From positions 3,124,501 through 3,188,500 of the forward strand of contig NZ_CP025119.1 in NCBI RefSeq assembly GCF_002831685.1: a DNA stretch of 64,000 nt, written 5' to 3'. This document shows positions 50,106-60,663 of this stretch, one piece after another. The notes below the pieces were generated by a model that saw nothing but the letters and a program-made list of their open reading frames with translations, searched no databases and was not told the origin of the DNA. Source of the stretch: Polaribacter sp. ALD11. Its GTDB lineage: Bacteria; Bacteroidota; Bacteroidia; Flavobacteriales; Flavobacteriaceae. The stretch's first letter is position 1; the number at the start of each line of letters is the position of its first letter. The position numbers and the translations under genes were made by a program.

Positions 50106-51788
50106 ATGAAAAAAAGGTTTTTAATACTCCTCTTAATAAGTTGTAGCGTGTATTCTCAAAAAAACATCTGGGATGAAAACCCTTATGATTCGCAGTTAGA
50201 ATTAGATAGCTTATTAACTGTTCTTCCAAAAGCGATAAAGAAAGAAAGGATTCCTTTATTAAACAGAATTGCTGAAATTTATTGGATAGTAAACCCAGAT
50301 AGAACAATAGAGTATGCAACAGAAGCCTTACAACTGTCTTTAGAGTTTGGTGATAAAAATCAAGAAGGATATGCACTGATTAACTTGTGCCAAGGATACT
50401 TGTTTAATAATATTTATGATAAAGCACTAAAGCTTGGGTTGCAATCTCTAGAAGTAAGAAAAGAGATTGGAGATGACTATGACTTAGCATTTACATATCG
50501 AACTTTAGGGTGGCTTTATTATGATATAGGCTATTATAATAAGGCGTTAGAATACCATGTTAAAACGCTTAAAATACACGAAAAGATAAAGGATATTCAA
50601 CGTATCGCTTATAGTTACAACAGTATCGGACTCATTCATGATAAGAAAGAAGATTATTATTTAGCCTTGTCTTTTTTTAAGAAATCTTTATTATTAAAAA
50701 AAGAACTTAATAATAAAGGTAGAATTGCAGAAACTATGAAAAATATAGGGGTTTGTTATTCTAAAATAAATGAGCTTGAGTTGTCTAGAGAGTTCTTAGA
50801 ATCTTCTTTGAAAATTTCAGAAGAGATTAATGATAATCAAATTAAAGTTGAAGTTTTAAATGAACTAGCTAAAGTTTATTTAAAACTTGGTGATTTTAAT
50901 AAATGTGCCCAATTTCTAACAAAATCTCGATTAATTATAATGGAGTTTGTTGAAAATAAAGAATGGATTATTGATAATGATAAAGAATGGTCTAACTATT
51001 ATTTAGCAATAGGAGATTATAAAAAAGCATTGAGAAGTTATAAGAAATATGAAATGGGGAAGGCTGAAATATTCTCGAATAATAAAAGTGAAAAATTGAC
51101 AGAAATGCGAATTCTGTATGAAGCAGAACGAAGTGAATCTGAAATAAAGCTCTTACAGCAACAGCGAAATTTAGAGGCTCAAAAAAAGAAGTACTTATTA
51201 TATGGTTTTGTGTTATTAATGGTAATAGGGGTTCTCATTGTTTTATCTCTAAGAAATAATATTAAAAAGAAGAAAGCTATTTATACGCAAAGCTCTAAGC
51301 TTTCTAAAGAGAAGTTGAAAACACAATCTCTTTTAAGAGAAAACCTTGAGCATAAATTAGATTTTAGAATGAAAGAGCTAACAAATTTGGCATTGTTTAT
51401 TTCACAAAGATCATCTATATATAAAGATCTTACTACATCGTTTAAAAGTTTAAATTTCACAAGTGTAGATCAGTTAAAAAAAGACATTAATTCACTTATA
51501 AAAGAATATACATTTAAATTTGATTTTAATGAAGATATACAGAAATTTCATACAAATGTAGAAACTCTTCAAAGCGATTTCTTATTTAAAATTAAAGAGA
51601 AATACCCAAAACTTACAGAGAAGGAAATACAATTATCTGTTCAGGTGAAGCTTAAGCTTAGTTCTAAAGAAATTGCAAATCTTAATAATATTTCTTTAAA
51701 CTCTGTAGAGATTGGTAGACATCGTTTGAGGAAAAAATTAAATTTAGAGAAAAAAGAAAACCTATTGGAATTTTTACAGAAAATCTAA
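50106..51788 (+). CDS. Membrane-bound TPR regulator with LuxR-like HTH
   Basis: The 560-residue protein has a signal peptide (1-18, ISCSVYSQ). TPR units fill about 40-330 ('DLAFTYRTLGWLYYDIGYYN', 'EVLNELAKVYLKLGDF'), then comes a TM helix (about 372-391) and a coiled coil. The C-terminus has a LuxR/SpoIIIC-like HTH ('LTEKEIQLSVQVKLKLSSKE' and 'ISLNSVEIGRHRLRKKLNLE'). The layout implies periplasmic sensing and cytoplasmic DNA binding without phosphotransfer. It is divergent from the GH63 operon and 121 nt before a SusC gene, so it probably controls both. Confidence 0.85.
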   Translation: MKKRFLILLLISCSVYSQKNIWDENPYDSQLELDSLLTVLPKAIKKERIPLLNRIAEIYWIVNPDRTIEYATEALQLSLEFGDKNQEGYALINLCQGYLFNNIYDKALKLGLQSLEVRKEIGDDYDLAFTYRTLGWLYYDIGYYNKALEYHVKTLKIHEKIKDIQRIAYSYNSIGLIHDKKEDYYLALSFFKKSLLLKKELNNKGRIAETMKNIGVCYSKINELELSREFLESSLKISEEINDNQIKVEVLNELAKVYLKLGDFNKCAQFLTKSRLIIMEFVENKEWIIDNDKEWSNYYLAIGDYKKALRSYKKYEMGKAEIFSNNKSEKLTEMRILYEAERSESEIKLLQQQRNLEAQKKKYLLYGFVLLMVIGVLIVLSLRNNIKKKKAIYTQSSKLSKEKLKTQSLLRENLEHKLDFRMKELTNLALFISQRSSIYKDLTTSFKSLNFTSVDQLKKDINSLIKEYTFKFDFNEDIQKFHTNVETLQSDFLFKIKEKYPKLTEKEIQLSVQVKLKLSSKEIANLNNISLNSVEIGRHRLRKKLNLEKKENLLEFLQKI

Positions 51789-51909
51789 ACTATTAGGTAA
51801 AATAGCCTTTATATATAAGTTTTTATTGTTTTGTAAAGGTTAAGTAAAGGTTGTTTTTTGGGGAGGTGTTGTTAATTTTACAATATTTGGATTATAAAAT
51901 AATTCAATT

Positions 51910-54900
51910 ATGAAGCAAATACAAATTAACTTTAATTACTTATTTCGAGCAAAGCATGTAATGTTGCTTGCGTTTCTTTTTTTAGGAATGTTTAATACTT
52001 TCGGACAAACCATAATTGTAAAAGGAACAGTCTCCGACAAAAGCAATAATCCAATTCCGGGAGTTGCAATTACAACGAAAGGAAATGCTACAAAAGGAAC
52101 AGAAACTGATTTTAATGGAAACTTTTCTATTACAAACGTAAAATCAGGAACAAGTTTAGTTTTTAGTTATTTAGGTTATAAAAGCAAAGAAGTTGTTGTA
52201 AATAATCAAACGGTTATTAATGTTGTTTTAGAAGAAGACAGCCAGAGTTTAGATGAAATTGTAGTTGTTGGTTATGGTACTCAAAAGAGAAGTGACGTAA
52301 CGGGAGCTGTTGGGCAAGTGAAGGCAGAGGAATTAAATAAGGTTGCTGTTTCAGATGCTACTGAGGCTTTACAAGGTAGAGTTGCTGGGGTAACAGTAGT
52401 AAAGTCTTCTGGTTCACCAGGTTCTGGTGTAGATATTAAAATTAGAGGTGTAGGTACAAATGGAAATAACCAGCCATTATACATCGTAGATGGTGTACAA
52501 GCTAGCTCGTACTTTATAGATCCGAATAACATTGAATCTATAGAGATTTTAAAAGATGTTTCATCTGCAGCAATTTATGGTACAAGGGCAGCTAATGGAG
52601 TTGTAATCATTACTACAAAAAAAGGGAAATCAGGTGCGCCAAAAGTAGAGTTTGATTCTTATGTTAGTTTTAATAGTATAAGAAAATCATACAATTTACT
52701 TGATGCAGAAGGGTATAAAAGTGTTCATAAACAAATGTTTGAGAATGCAGGAAGTGCTTTACCATCGTTTGTAACTGCGCCAACTGCAGCAAATACAAAT
52801 TGGTTAGATCAAATTTTGAATGATGCCGTTCAAACAAACTATAGTATTCGAGTAAGTGGAGCGTCAGACAATGTTAACTATAGTTTAGCTGCAAATAAAG
52901 TTTCTGAAGAAGGTATTGTGCTAGGGTCAGATTTTGGTAAAAAATCATTGAATCTAAACTTAGGTTTTACGAAAGGTAAGTTTTCTTTAAATGGAGGTGT
53001 AACTTATGCTGAAACGAATAGAGAAGGATATAAGTTTTCTTTAAGAGATGCATATCATATTTCTCCCTTAATTCCAATTTACGATACAAATAATACAAGT
53101 GGTTATGGGTATGCTACAGATGCATCGATACCAGACCAAGCAAACCCTTTAGCTATAAATAATTTTGTAGAAGGAACTACCAAATTGCAATACAACTTAT
53201 TTAATGTATCAATGGGCTACGAGCTTTTAGATGGTTTAAACGCTAAGTTAAATGTATCTCAGGCAACTACTAATAATTACTCTTTCGGTTTTTCAAAGCG
53301 TTTTCAAGCACAGAGAATTGTAGAAAGTACACATGAGTTTGGTCAAGTAACAGAGTATAATTCTCAATTTAAAAGAACTCAAACGGAAGCTTTGTTAACA
53401 TACAAGAAAGAAATTGGAAACCATGCTTTCGACATCTTGTTAGGGTATTCTAAAATTTACGAACCTTTCAGAGAAACAAATGCTGTCGCAGATGGGTATA
53501 AAACTGTAGAAGGAAACCAAGTATTAGCAGATTTAATTGATCCTAATTTTAAAACTATAAATGCATTCGGAGACGGAACAAGAACGTCTACAGGAACAAA
53601 TGCAGAATATGCCTTGGCATCACAATTTGCAAGAGTAAATTATTCTTTTAAAGACAGATATTTATTTCAAGCAAGTGTTCGTAGAGATGGTAGTTCTAAA
53701 TTTGGTTCAAATAAAAGATACGGAACTTTTCCTGCATTTGCTTTAGGTTGGAAAGTAACAGAAGAAGGTTTTATGAAAGATCAAGATATTTTTAGTTCTT
53801 TGAAATTGCGTTTTTCATGGGGGCAAGCAGGTAACGATTCGAGTTTAAATTATTATGGCTATTCTCCGTTAATAGAAGTAGGTAAAGATTATAATAATGG
53901 AGGTTATGTTTTTGGAGGTACACCAACAAGAGGTGCTATTTCTAGAGATTTAAACAACCCTAACTTAAGATGGGAGACAAATACCTCATCCAATTTAGGA
54001 ATAGATTTTACAGTATTAGATAGAAGGTTAAGTGGTTCTGCAAATTATTACTCTAGTCTTACTTCAGATTTGTTATTTAGAAGACAAGTAGCACCTTCAG
54101 CTGGTATTAATAATCCAATAGTAAATATTGGAGAGTTTAGAAATAGCGGAATAGAATTAGAGTTAGGGTATTCAGATTCTGTAAATGAATTTAAATATAA
54201 GGTAAACGCAGCATTTTCAACTACAAAAAATGAAGTAACAAGTTTATCAAATGCAGACCAAGAGGTTTCTGGAGTCGGTTTAAAATATGGTTCAGATCAT
54301 TATGTAAATAGTACTAGAATTGGTTATGAAGCAGGTGCTTTCTTTTTAACAGAAGCAGCTGGTATTTTTCAAAGTCAAGCAGAAATTACAACACATGATC
54401 CTACAGGAACTCTACAACCAGGAGCAAAACCAGGAGATATTCGTTTTGTAGATCAAAACAACGATGGTGCCTTAGATTCAGATGATTTAATTTATGCAGG
54501 TACAGGTTTACCAAAATATGAATACAGTTTAAATTTTAATTTTGAATATAAAGGATTTGATACTACTGTGTTTTTACAAGGAGTTGGAGGTAATGAAATT
54601 TATGATGGTAATGCTTTTGAAATGCAAGGAATCGATGCTCCAAGAAACTTTACTTCTAATGTTTTAAATGCTTGGACACCTACTAATACAGACACAAATA
54701 TTCCAAGAGCTGTTTTGGGAGATCCAAATCAGAATAATAGAGCTTCTACTCGTTTTTTACATGATGGAGGGTATTTAAGAGTAAAAACAATTCAATTAGG
54801 GTATACTTTATCTGATGAAGTTTTAGAAAAACTAAAGGTAGATAATTTAAGAATCTATGTAACAGGGCAGAATCTATTTACTGCAACAAGTTATAATGGG

Positions 54901-55002
54901 CTTGATCCTGAAGTTGGAGGAAGTGTATTAAGTCAAGGAATTGATAGAACATTATATCCAAAATACAAATCTGTAATTGTAGGATTACAACTTAAATTTT
55001 AA
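51910..55002 (+). CDS. SusC/RagA-type TonB-dependent outer-membrane transporter (second pair)
   Basis: The 1030-residue protein has a long signal (about 1-33, ending NTFGQ) and a carboxypeptidase-like domain ('KSNNPIPGVAITTKGNAT'). The classic SusC TonB-box region is 'LDEIVVVGYGTQKRSDVTGA', followed by a plug with 'DIKIRGVGTNGNNQPLYIVD' and a barrel ending 'SVIVGLQLKF'. It is a different subtype from the copy at 36.3 kb. A SusD gene follows after 12 nt. The adjacent regulator and glycosidase operon suggest that it imports the substrate of those enzymes. Confidence 0.96.
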   Translation: MKQIQINFNYLFRAKHVMLLAFLFLGMFNTFGQTIIVKGTVSDKSNNPIPGVAITTKGNATKGTETDFNGNFSITNVKSGTSLVFSYLGYKSKEVVVNNQTVINVVLEEDSQSLDEIVVVGYGTQKRSDVTGAVGQVKAEELNKVAVSDATEALQGRVAGVTVVKSSGSPGSGVDIKIRGVGTNGNNQPLYIVDGVQASSYFIDPNNIESIEILKDVSSAAIYGTRAANGVVIITTKKGKSGAPKVEFDSYVSFNSIRKSYNLLDAEGYKSVHKQMFENAGSALPSFVTAPTAANTNWLDQILNDAVQTNYSIRVSGASDNVNYSLAANKVSEEGIVLGSDFGKKSLNLNLGFTKGKFSLNGGVTYAETNREGYKFSLRDAYHISPLIPIYDTNNTSGYGYATDASIPDQANPLAINNFVEGTTKLQYNLFNVSMGYELLDGLNAKLNVSQATTNNYSFGFSKRFQAQRIVESTHEFGQVTEYNSQFKRTQTEALLTYKKEIGNHAFDILLGYSKIYEPFRETNAVADGYKTVEGNQVLADLIDPNFKTINAFGDGTRTSTGTNAEYALASQFARVNYSFKDRYLFQASVRRDGSSKFGSNKRYGTFPAFALGWKVTEEGFMKDQDIFSSLKLRFSWGQAGNDSSLNYYGYSPLIEVGKDYNNGGYVFGGTPTRGAISRDLNNPNLRWETNTSSNLGIDFTVLDRRLSGSANYYSSLTSDLLFRRQVAPSAGINNPIVNIGEFRNSGIELELGYSDSVNEFKYKVNAAFSTTKNEVTSLSNADQEVSGVGLKYGSDHYVNSTRIGYEAGAFFLTEAAGIFQSQAEITTHDPTGTLQPGAKPGDIRFVDQNNDGALDSDDLIYAGTGLPKYEYSLNFNFEYKGFDTTVFLQGVGGNEIYDGNAFEMQGIDAPRNFTSNVLNAWTPTNTDTNIPRAVLGDPNQNNRASTRFLHDGGYLRVKTIQLGYTLSDEVLEKLKVDNLRIYVTGQNLFTATSYNGLDPEVGGSVLSQGIDRTLYPKYKSVIVGLQLKF

Positions 55003-55014
55003 AATATTTTAAAG

Positions 55015-56553
55015 ATGAAAAACATACTTAAATATATAGCAATCATTTTAATAGCATTAAACATCGTTTCTTGTGATGAAGATGATTTTTTAACAAGAGA
55101 ATCAACAGATCAATTATCATCCAATTTGTTTTGGCGAGACGCTGCAGATGCAAAAGCAGCCTTAACAACTGCGTACTCAGAATTAGAAGCAAGACAAAAT
55201 TTTTGGGATGGATGGCAAGAAGGACGCTCAGTAGTCGAGTGGTATCGTTCAGATTACATGCTACCAGGAGTAGATGGAAATAATTATGCACATTGGATGT
55301 CTATGTTTAACGGAACATATACAGACGGACATACATTTATAAATCTATTATGGAGATTAAATTACAGAGGTTTAAATTATGCAAACCAAGTAATTACAAA
55401 TGTAGCTTTAATGGATGGAGCAACTATTACAGAAACTGAAAGAAAACACTTTATAGCAGAAGCAACTTTTTTAAGAGCGTACTATCATTTTAAATTATTA
55501 ACACTCTATAAGCAAATTGTTGTAAGAAAAGGTGTTGTTGAAGAAGCTAATTTAGATAAAGCTTTGTCTACAAGAGTAGAAACATGGGCAGTTATTCTTC
55601 AAGATTTTAAAGACGCAGCGGCTAATTTGCCAGTTTCTTACGGGTCTTCTGATATTGGTAGGGCGACTAAAGGAGCTGCATTAGCTTATTTAGGGAAAGC
55701 ATATTTGCATAAAGCAGGAGATGTTGAGTCTTCAGAATCTGATGATTATAAGAATGCTGCAGATGCATTAGATGCGGTAATGAAATTAACTGCATATAGT
55801 TTAGAAGGAAACTATGGAAGCATGTTTGATGGAACGAATCAAAACTCATCAGAATCTATTTTCGAAATACAAATTAATTCGCCGTCTGCAGATGCTTATA
55901 ATAGAACCAATTTACATAAGTTTATTGGAGACCCAATGTATGATGGTTGGGGAGGTATTGCTGCTACTCAGGCTTTATTAACAGAAATGCAATCTGAAGG
56001 GAAAACTTCTACAAATGGTGGTTATGACGAAAGGTTATACGCATCTTTATATTACAAGGGAGATTATTATAATGACAACCCAAACATGCAAGGTTATACT
56101 TGGGACTTTTTATCTAACCAGCAGTATGGAAGTGTAGATGCAGTAGACACTAAAGTTTTTCTTAGAAAGTTTATACCTAAAAGTACTTGGGGTGTTTATA
56201 ATGACGACTTAAATGTGCCATTAATGCGTTATGCAGATGTACTGTTAATGAGGGCAGAAGCTTTAAATGAAAATGCTAATACTGCAGAAGCAATTACATT
56301 AATTAATCTTGTTAGAACAATGCATGGTAAAATGCCAGCAATTACTGCGGTATCAAAAGCAGATGTAAAAACTCAAATTATTCATGAAAGAACTATGGAG
56401 TTTCAATTAGAATCTTCAAGATTTTTCGATTTACGTAGATGGGGAATGTTAGATGCAGCTATGAATGCTGCCGGAAGATCTCTTAATTCAGCAAACCATG
56501 CGTATTTACCAGTTCCATTAACAGAGGTAAAGAACAATTCAGAAGTTAACTAA
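55015..56553 (+). CDS. SusD/RagB-family outer-membrane lipoprotein
   Basis: The 512-residue protein has a lipoprotein signal ending 'LNIVSCDEDDF'. It has the classic SusD pattern: 'DQLSSNLFWRDAADAKAAL', 'LRAYYHFKLLTLYKQI', 'KGAALAYLGKAYLHKAGD' and the C-terminal 'ERTMEFQLESSRFFDLRRWG'. It is the surface substrate-binding partner of the SusC 12 nt upstream. A terminator 45 nt downstream separates it from the saccharopine dehydrogenase gene. Confidence 0.95.
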   Translation: MKNILKYIAIILIALNIVSCDEDDFLTRESTDQLSSNLFWRDAADAKAALTTAYSELEARQNFWDGWQEGRSVVEWYRSDYMLPGVDGNNYAHWMSMFNGTYTDGHTFINLLWRLNYRGLNYANQVITNVALMDGATITETERKHFIAEATFLRAYYHFKLLTLYKQIVVRKGVVEEANLDKALSTRVETWAVILQDFKDAAANLPVSYGSSDIGRATKGAALAYLGKAYLHKAGDVESSESDDYKNAADALDAVMKLTAYSLEGNYGSMFDGTNQNSSESIFEIQINSPSADAYNRTNLHKFIGDPMYDGWGGIAATQALLTEMQSEGKTSTNGGYDERLYASLYYKGDYYNDNPNMQGYTWDFLSNQQYGSVDAVDTKVFLRKFIPKSTWGVYNDDLNVPLMRYADVLLMRAEALNENANTAEAITLINLVRTMHGKMPAITAVSKADVKTQIIHERTMEFQLESSRFFDLRRWGMLDAAMNAAGRSLNSANHAYLPVPLTEVKNNSEVN

Positions 56554-56598
56554 AAGAATATTATTTTTTCTTCTATTAATATTTTTATTTGAATGTAG

Positions 56599-56631
56599 AA
56601 AAGGGCTTTCAATTATGATTGCCCTTTTTTT
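56599..56631 (+). terminator. Terminator after the second SusC/SusD pair
   Basis: AAAAGGGC (56599-56606) pairs with GCCCTTTT (56621-56628), with a further TCA/TGA pairing inside the loop, and runs into a T tract. Confidence 0.8.
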
Positions 56632-56841
56632 AATGAGTTATTTAAAGAGAATTTAAGACTGTTAGATTAAGCTAAATTCATTTTTATTAAATCTATTTGA
56701 ATTGATATTAATTTGAAGAGGCAACGCTCTAAGTAGTTGCTTAAGATAAATTACACTATTTTTTTTTAAAGGATGAAGATATTTGCTTGAATGAGAAGAT
56801 GTTTAAGTAAAAAAAAAGATTTAAGAATCAAAAATCATAAA

Positions 56842-58161
56842 ATGAAAAAAGTTTTAATATTGGGAGCAGGAATGGTCGTGAAACCAATAGCACATTATTT
56901 GTTAAATAATAATATCGAAGTTACTATTGCAAGTCGCACAAAAGAGAAAGCTGAAAAAGTTTTAGAGGGGTATTCAAATGGTAAAGCAATTCGTTGGACA
57001 GTTGATGAATTAGATCAATTAGATGATCTTATAAAAATGCATGATTTAACGGTTAGTTTATTGCCATACACGCATCACGTAACCGTAGCTAAAAAATGTA
57101 TTCAATTCAAAAAAAATATGTTAACAACATCGTATGTTTCAGAAGAAATGAAGGCATTGGATGCGCAAGCGAAGGCAGCTAATGTTATTATTGTAAATGA
57201 AATTGGTGTAGATCCAGGTTTTGATCACATGACGGCAATGGAAATTATTGATAGAGTTCATGATGAAGGAGGAAAAGTAGATGAGTTTTATTCATTGTGC
57301 GGGGCTTTGTGTGCTCCAGAGGCATCTAATAATCCTTTTCGTTATAAATTTTCTTGGTCACCAAAAGGAGTTGTAATGGCAAGTAATAATGACGCTACCT
57401 ACCTTAAAAATAACGAAGTAATTGAAGTGCCAACAGAGAATTTATTTAAAAATCCTCTAAAAATTGACTTCCCAGAAGTAGAGCTAATGGAGGTTTATCC
57501 GAATAGAAATTCATTACCATACATAGATATTTATAATATTCCCGAAGTAAAAACAATGTATAGAGGAACCTTTAGATATAATGGTTGGTGCGATTCTTTA
57601 GATTTATTAAAAAATTTAAAGTTAACAGCATATAATGTTATAAAGGTAAAAGGGAAATCAGTGGCAAAAATTGTGGCTGAAATAAATAATTTAGATGTTA
57701 ATAATTTAAAAGAGGAGATAAAAAATAAATTTAATATTAATGATAATCATTTAGGGTTAAAAGCTATTGAATGGTTGGGTGTATTAGATTCGAATAGAAT
57801 TATAACCCAAGAAAATAGTTCTACATTTGATATTATTTCTGATTTAATGATAGAAAAAATGATGATGGACGCGTCGGAAAGGGATATGGTAATTATGCAG
57901 CATATTTTTAATATATCGAAGAAAAATGGAGAAAAGGAAACCATTACTTCTAGAATGATAGATTATGGAAATAATAAATATACTTCAATAGCTAAAACAG
58001 TAGCGCTACCAGCAGCAATGGCAGTTAAGCTAATATTAGATGGTGTAATTGTTGGTAATGGAGTTCAAATTCCAATTAAAAAATCAATCTATGCTCCAAT
58101 TCTTGGGTTACTTAAAAAAGAAGGAATCTGTATGATAGAAACAAGGGAGGAGCTTATCTAG
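56842..58161 (+). CDS. Saccharopine dehydrogenase-like enzyme
   Basis: The ATG at 56842 gives 439 residues starting MKKVLILGAGMVVKPIA, a normal Rossmann NAD(P) loop. An in-frame ATG at 56791 would add 17 basic residues outside the fold. 'LLPYTHHVTVAKKCI', 'TTSYVSEEMKALDAQAK' and 'NEIGVDPGFDHMTAMEII' match the glutamate-forming saccharopine dehydrogenase group (LYS9-like). The reaction interconverts saccharopine with glutamate plus alpha-aminoadipate semialdehyde. It has its own transcription unit, beyond the SusD terminator. Confidence 0.85.
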   Translation: MKKVLILGAGMVVKPIAHYLLNNNIEVTIASRTKEKAEKVLEGYSNGKAIRWTVDELDQLDDLIKMHDLTVSLLPYTHHVTVAKKCIQFKKNMLTTSYVSEEMKALDAQAKAANVIIVNEIGVDPGFDHMTAMEIIDRVHDEGGKVDEFYSLCGALCAPEASNNPFRYKFSWSPKGVVMASNNDATYLKNNEVIEVPTENLFKNPLKIDFPEVELMEVYPNRNSLPYIDIYNIPEVKTMYRGTFRYNGWCDSLDLLKNLKLTAYNVIKVKGKSVAKIVAEINNLDVNNLKEEIKNKFNINDNHLGLKAIEWLGVLDSNRIITQENSSTFDIISDLMIEKMMMDASERDMVIMQHIFNISKKNGEKETITSRMIDYGNNKYTSIAKTVALPAAMAVKLILDGVIVGNGVQIPIKKSIYAPILGLLKKEGICMIETREELI

Positions 58162-58253
58162 ATAATTTGGCGACAGAATTTATTCTCTTATAATGTTTAA
58201 AAAGGCTTCTATTTGTTTCAAGTCAAGTGCCTATTCATATAATCTTTTCTTTG

Positions 58254-58261
58254 TAGATTTG
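58254..58261 (+). promoter_or_regulatory. -7 element of the adenine deaminase promoter
   Basis: TAGATTTG matches TAnnTTTG exactly and ends 18 nt before the ATG at 58280. Confidence 0.55.
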
Positions 58262-58279
58262 TGGTAAATAATTTCAAGG

Positions 58280-59902
58280 ATGATTGTACAAGGAAATATT
58301 GTTGATATACAAAATAAACGAATTTTTAAAGGAGAAGTCGAGGTTAAAAACGGCAAAATTTTAGAAATTATAGAAGCAGATCACAAGCAAGAAAACTTTA
58401 TTTTACCTGGTTTTATCGATGCACATATTCACATAGAAAGCTCTATGTTGGTACCTTCAGAATTTGCAAAAATTGCCGTTATTCATGGTACTGTTGCAAC
58501 GGTTTCAGACCCACATGAAATTGCCAATGTTTTAGGTGTAAAAGGAGTCGATTTTATGATTGAAAACGGAAAGAAAGTTCCGTTAAAGTTTAATTTTGGT
58601 GCTCCGAGTTGTGTTCCAGCAACTTCTTTCGAAAGTGCTGGCGCAATTATAAATGCAGATGATATTAAGTTGATGATGGAAAATCCTGATATTAAATATC
58701 TTGCAGAAATGATGAATTATCCTGGTGTTTTATTCGACGATGAAGAGGTTTTAGCGAAAATTCAGCATGCAAAAAATAACAACAAGCCAATTGATGGTCA
58801 CGCTCCAGGTTTAAGAGGAGAAGAGGCAACGAAATATATTTCTGCCGGAATTTCTACAGATCATGAGTGTTTTACATATGATGAGGCTTTAGAGAAGCTT
58901 CAAAAAGGAATGAAGATGATTATTAGAGAGGGGTCTGCGGCAAAAAACTTCGAAGCTTTGATAAATTTATTGCCAGAACATTTCGAAAATATGATGTTTT
59001 GCTCCGACGATAAACACCCAGATGATTTGTTATTAGGACATATCAATCAGCTTTGTGAAAGAGCAGTAGCAAAAGGAGTTGATGTTTTTAAGATCTTACA
59101 AGCAGCTTGTGTAAACCCTGTAAAACATTACAATTTAGACGTTGGTTTGCTAAGTAAAGGAGATGATGCCGATTTTATTTTGGTTGATAATTTAAAGGAA
59201 TTCAATGTTTTAGAAACATATATTAGTGGAGAATTGGTTGCTAAAAATGGAGAATCTTTTATCAAATCGGTTCCTTTTGAAGTGTTGAATAATTTTAATA
59301 CGGATACAAAAAAAGTTGAAGACTTTAGATTTGAGTCGTCATCAGCAAAAATTAGAGTTATAGAGGCTCTAGATGGCGAATTGGTTACGAATCAAATTGA
59401 AGCAGATACTTTAATTATAGATGGTAATTTAGTATCTAATGTTTCTACAGATGTTTTAAAGATGACGGTTGTAAATCGTTATAAAAATGAGGTTCCAGCA
59501 ATTGCATTCATCAAAAACTTCGGATTAAAAGAAGGTGCGATTGCAAGTTCTGTTGGGCACGACTCTCATAATATTATTGCCGTTGGTGTTTCTGATGAGG
59601 CAATTTGTAAGGCAGTGAACTTAATAATCGAGAATAGCGGAGGAATTTGTGCTGTAAATGATTCTGAAGAAAAAATAGTTTCTTTACCCGTTGCCGGAAT
59701 TATGTCTGATTTATCTGCAGAAGAAGTAGGAAAGGCGTATGCAGAATTAGATACAATGGCGAAACAAATGGGAAGTAAATTAAGAGCGCCATACATGAGT
59801 TTGTCTTTTATGGCGTTGTTGGTTATTCCTTCTTTAAAATTGTCTGACAAAGGTTTATTTGATGGAACTTCTTTTAAATTTACTTCGTTAGAAATTAACT
59901 AA
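58280..59902 (+). CDS. ade: Adenine deaminase
   Basis: The enzyme converts adenine to hypoxanthine in purine salvage. The 540-residue protein has the bacterial (amidohydrolase, type II) signature: metal ligands in '[14 protein letters not shown]', '[12 protein letters not shown]', 'DGHAPGLRG' and '[13 protein letters not shown]'. '[12 protein letters not shown]' and the C-terminal '[13 protein letters not shown]' are also present. The length is standard. It is a single gene, convergent with the rluA-like gene; no terminator is seen in the 43-nt gap. Confidence 0.95.
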   Translation: MIVQGNIVDIQNKRIFKGEVEVKNGKILEIIEADHKQENFILPGFIDAHIHIESSMLVPSEFAKIAVIHGTVATVSDPHEIANVLGVKGVDFMIENGKKVPLKFNFGAPSCVPATSFESAGAIINADDIKLMMENPDIKYLAEMMNYPGVLFDDEEVLAKIQHAKNNNKPIDGHAPGLRGEEATKYISAGISTDHECFTYDEALEKLQKGMKMIIREGSAAKNFEALINLLPEHFENMMFCSDDKHPDDLLLGHINQLCERAVAKGVDVFKILQAACVNPVKHYNLDVGLLSKGDDADFILVDNLKEFNVLETYISGELVAKNGESFIKSVPFEVLNNFNTDTKKVEDFRFESSSAKIRVIEALDGELVTNQIEADTLIIDGNLVSNVSTDVLKMTVVNRYKNEVPAIAFIKNFGLKEGAIASSVGHDSHNIIAVGVSDEAICKAVNLIIENSGGICAVNDSEEKIVSLPVAGIMSDLSAEEVGKAYAELDTMAKQMGSKLRAPYMSLSFMALLVIPSLKLSDKGLFDGTSFKFTSLEIN

Positions 59903-59945
59903 AAATTTATTTTTAGTCTAGAGGAAATAGAGGTTAAATTGTTTT

Positions 59946-60632
59946 TTAATTACAAGCGTCCCAAATAATATCTTTTGGTGTAGGCGCTGTAACTGCTATT
60001 TCTTCTTTAGAAACCGGATGGGTGAATTTTATTTTTCGAGCATGTAAGCTAATACTTCCATCTTTGTTCGAGCGAGGGAAGCCGTATTTTAAATCACCTT
60101 TAATAGCGCTTCCAATATGAGATAGTTGTGTTCTAATTTGATGATGTCTACCCGTTTCTAAGTCAATTTCTATCAGAAAATAGTTTTCTAATTTTTTAAT
60201 AACGTTGTAATGTAGAATTGCGTTTTTACTGCCTTCAATTTCTTTCTTGTACACAAAAGATTTGTTTTTTTTCGTGTCCTTTTTTAAGAAATTAATTAAA
60301 GTATCTGCTGTTTTCTTTGGTGGACTTTTTACAAGTGCCCAGTATGTTTTATTGATGGTTTTATCGCGTAACATCTTGTTTAATCGCTCTAAAGCTTTAG
60401 ATGTTCTAGCAAAAATTACAATACCAGAAGTTGGTCTATCTAATCTGTGAACAGTTCCAATAAAAACATTTCCTGGTTTGTTGTACTTATCTTTTACGTA
60501 CTCTTTAATTACATCACTTAAAGGTTTGTCTCCGGTTTTATCACCTTGGGTAATATCGCCAGCTCTTTTGTTTACAATAATTATATGATTGTCTTCAAAT
60601 AAAACTTGTAAATTCTCTTTAGTAGATTGCAT
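59946..60632 (-). CDS. RluA-family RNA pseudouridine synthase
   Basis: The 228-residue protein has the RluA catalytic motif with D65 in 'GTVHRLDRPTSGIV', then 'TYWALVKSPP' and 'LETGRHHQIRTQLSHIG'. It has no S4 domain. It modifies rRNA or tRNA uridines, but the target cannot be told from sequence. It is the last gene of the unit alpha/beta hydrolase - engB - this gene. Confidence 0.92.
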   Translation of the reverse strand: MQSTKENLQVLFEDNHIIIVNKRAGDITQGDKTGDKPLSDVIKEYVKDKYNKPGNVFIGTVHRLDRPTSGIVIFARTSKALERLNKMLRDKTINKTYWALVKSPPKKTADTLINFLKKDTKKNKSFVYKKEIEGSKNAILHYNVIKKLENYFLIEIDLETGRHHQIRTQLSHIGSAIKGDLKYGFPRSNKDGSISLHARKIKFTHPVSKEEIAVTAPTPKDIIWDACN

Positions 60633-60663
60633 TATAGGTTACTTAAAAAGTAAAGTGTATTTG

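Noticed and set aside
55043..55291. Minus-strand ORF inside the second SusD gene
   Set aside because: It lies wholly within a well-supported gene and has His/Leu-rich low-complexity content. It is a frame shadow.
56791..56841. Upstream ATG extending the saccharopine dehydrogenase by 17 residues
   Set aside because: The added stretch is basic and lies before the Rossmann start MKKVLILGAG, so the ATG at 56842 is the better start.
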